Source of the DNA: Chitinophaga varians
GTDB taxonomy: Bacteria; Bacteroidota; Bacteroidia; Chitinophagales; Chitinophagaceae
Assembly: GCF_012641275.1 (NCBI RefSeq)
Contig: NZ_JABAIA010000001.1
Location: 3,162,001 to 3,226,000 of the forward strand
Length of the DNA: 64,000 nt
Reading direction: 5' to 3'
This document shows positions 63,071-64,000 of the stretch, one piece after another; within the stretch, counting starts at the first letter, position 1, and each line of letters starts with the position of its first letter. Both the position numbers and the translations under genes were made by a program. The notes under the pieces were generated by a model. That model did not search any database and was not told the DNA's origin. It saw only the letters and a list, made by a program, of their open reading frames with translations.

Positions 63071-63224
63071 ATAGTCTACAAATTTAGTAGGATATTAGAA
63101 ATATATTTTCTAATATTGTTACCAGTTACCACCAATAACAAGATTTACAAAACCCCTGCACATGGGCTGGCACCATGCGGGGATACCTGTGTTTTCATTT
63201 TTAGCAGTTAAAATTTTTATCAAA

Positions 63225-64000
63225 GTGCATTTGAATTTTCTGGCATTGGCGGTTCCTTTTTTTCTGACATTCATGGGTTTGGAGTATCTGGTGGCACACA
63301 AAAAAGGGAAGCGTTATTTTAAGTTCAAGGATTCCGTGGCCAACATCAGTGTAGGCATTGCTGAGCGATTGCTCGATACCTTCACGGTAGGGATTTTTTA
63401 TTTTCTATATGAGTACCTGCACCGGCACTACGCCTTGTTTGATATCAAACCCGGCGTGCTACTATGGGTGGCGTTGCTGGTTTGTACTGATTTTATCTGG
63501 TATTGGTATCACCGGTTGGCACATGAGGTGACTTTGTTCTGGTGCGCGCATGTGGTGCATCATCAGAGTGAGGAGTTCAACTATACGGTATCTGCCCGTA
63601 TCACCGTTTTCCAGGCGTTTATCCGTACGGGGTTCTGGGCGGTATTGCCGGTTATCGGATTTCCGCCGGCGATGATCACCAGTATGTTGCTGGTGCACGG
63701 GTTGTATCCTTTTTTCATTCATACCCGTACCATCGGGAAGTTGGGCATCCTGGAGTACATTCTGGTGACGCCGTCACATCACCGGGTGCATCATGCCAGC
63801 AACCCGAAGTACCTGGATAAAAACTACGGCGATGTATTCATTATCTGGGACAAGCTGTTTGGTACTTTTCAGAAAGAGGAAGAAGAGCCCGTATATGGTC
63901 TTACCAAACCGCTCGAGAGCAACAGTTTTCTATGGCAGCATTTTCATTTTATACTGGAGATGTGGTATTCCGTCAGGAGAACGAACGGATGGCGGAGCAA
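63225..64000 (+). CDS. Sterol desaturase / fatty acid hydroxylase family protein, 3' end cut by window
   Basis: Integral-membrane di-iron hydroxylase of the FA_hydroxylase family; the frame is still open at the window end (at least 258 codons). The start is GTG at 63225 (MHLNFLALAVPFFLTF); an in-frame ATG at 63162 would add 21 residues, and the choice is uncertain. Histidine clusters are WYHRLAHE (HxxxH), HVVHHQSEEFN (HxxHH) and SHHRVHHASNP (HHxxHH), the eight-His metal set. Four or so hydrophobic helices surround them. Substrate may be a sterol, carotenoid or alkylglycerol. It lies beyond the rtcB terminator. Confidence 0.85.
   Translation, partial: MHLNFLALAVPFFLTFMGLEYLVAHKKGKRYFKFKDSVANISVGIAERLLDTFTVGIFYFLYEYLHRHYALFDIKPGVLLWVALLVCTDFIWYWYHRLAHEVTLFWCAHVVHHQSEEFNYTVSARITVFQAFIRTGFWAVLPVIGFPPAMITSMLLVHGLYPFFIHTRTIGKLGILEYILVTPSHHRVHHASNPKYLDKNYGDVFIIWDKLFGTFQKEEEEPVYGLTKPLESNSFLWQHFHFILEMWYSVRRTNGWRS

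Overview
The window reads as chromosome of a Bacteroidota bacterium, most likely a Chitinophaga-type member of the Chitinophagaceae. Evidence: a gldC gliding gene, a PorG/DUF6089-type barrel gene beside uppS-bamA-ompH-ompH, the rpmH-rnpA-yidD cluster, an NAD-dependent DNA ligase, an IcmF-type fused mutase, promoters of the Bacteroidota type (TAnnTTTG at -7 with TTG/TTTG further upstream), and A/T-rich start contexts rather than Shine-Dalgarno sites. Coding density is high and most of the content is ordinary core genome. I see no tRNA, rRNA, CRISPR array, insertion sequence or prophage.

Layout. 0-4 kb: a 5'-truncated omega-amidase, a VOC protein, nagA and a GT39 membrane glycosyltransferase. 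4.1-5.9 kb (minus): inositol monophosphatase then thiL. 6-9.8 kb: GH3-family ligase and LysE exporter (plus), facing korB and an AhpD-like protein (minus). 10-16 kb: secreted M28 peptidase (plus), then amidase and acyl-CoA dehydrogenase (minus). 16.3-24.2 kb: a run of plus genes (hydrolases, GT2, oligopeptide-type permease, lipoprotein, glycosyltransferase, gldC, yqeY, cvpA, CBS protein). 24.4-32.6 kb: envelope block with two POTRA/barrel proteins, nadK, PorG-like protein, uppS, bamA and two Skp/OmpH chaperones. 32.8-37.8 kb: rpmH-rnpA-yidD, S41 protease, Gfo/Idh/MocA oxidoreductase and a DUF1080 lipoprotein. 37.8-45.3 kb: Mn-type superoxide dismutase, PAS-LuxR regulator, SPFH protein, NeuD-like acetyltransferase, tadA, ligA and a NUDIX-type regulator. 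46-57.7 kb: icmF, a YncE/phosphoesterase fusion, GH125, a membrane-anchored MutS homologue, a PA0069-type radical SAM protein and a knob/S74-like surface protein. 57.7-63 kb: the most unusual stretch, followed by a truncated sterol-desaturase-family gene.

The unusual stretch has two copies of a two-unit, apparently non-coding cassette (A1-B1 at 57.75-58.11 kb and A2-B2 at 58.98-59.35 kb) on either side of a DinB-family gene. Each A unit has its own promoter with the same 21-nt spacing. Every unit ends in a strong intrinsic terminator whose 5' arm can instead pair with a segment about 45-50 nt upstream. The two B copies, and the two A copies, show compensatory base changes that keep these pairings. 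Immediately downstream lie a BCS1-like AAA ATPase, a 58-codon ORF overlapping a basic protein of unknown function, and RtcB RNA ligase. This is a candidate RNA-repair locus with its own small structured RNAs. The link between the RNAs and RtcB is inference from adjacency.

Other points of note are an rnpA gene whose only plausible start is ATA, a set of long convergent or intergenic hairpins with simple-sequence arms, and several operator-like repeats.
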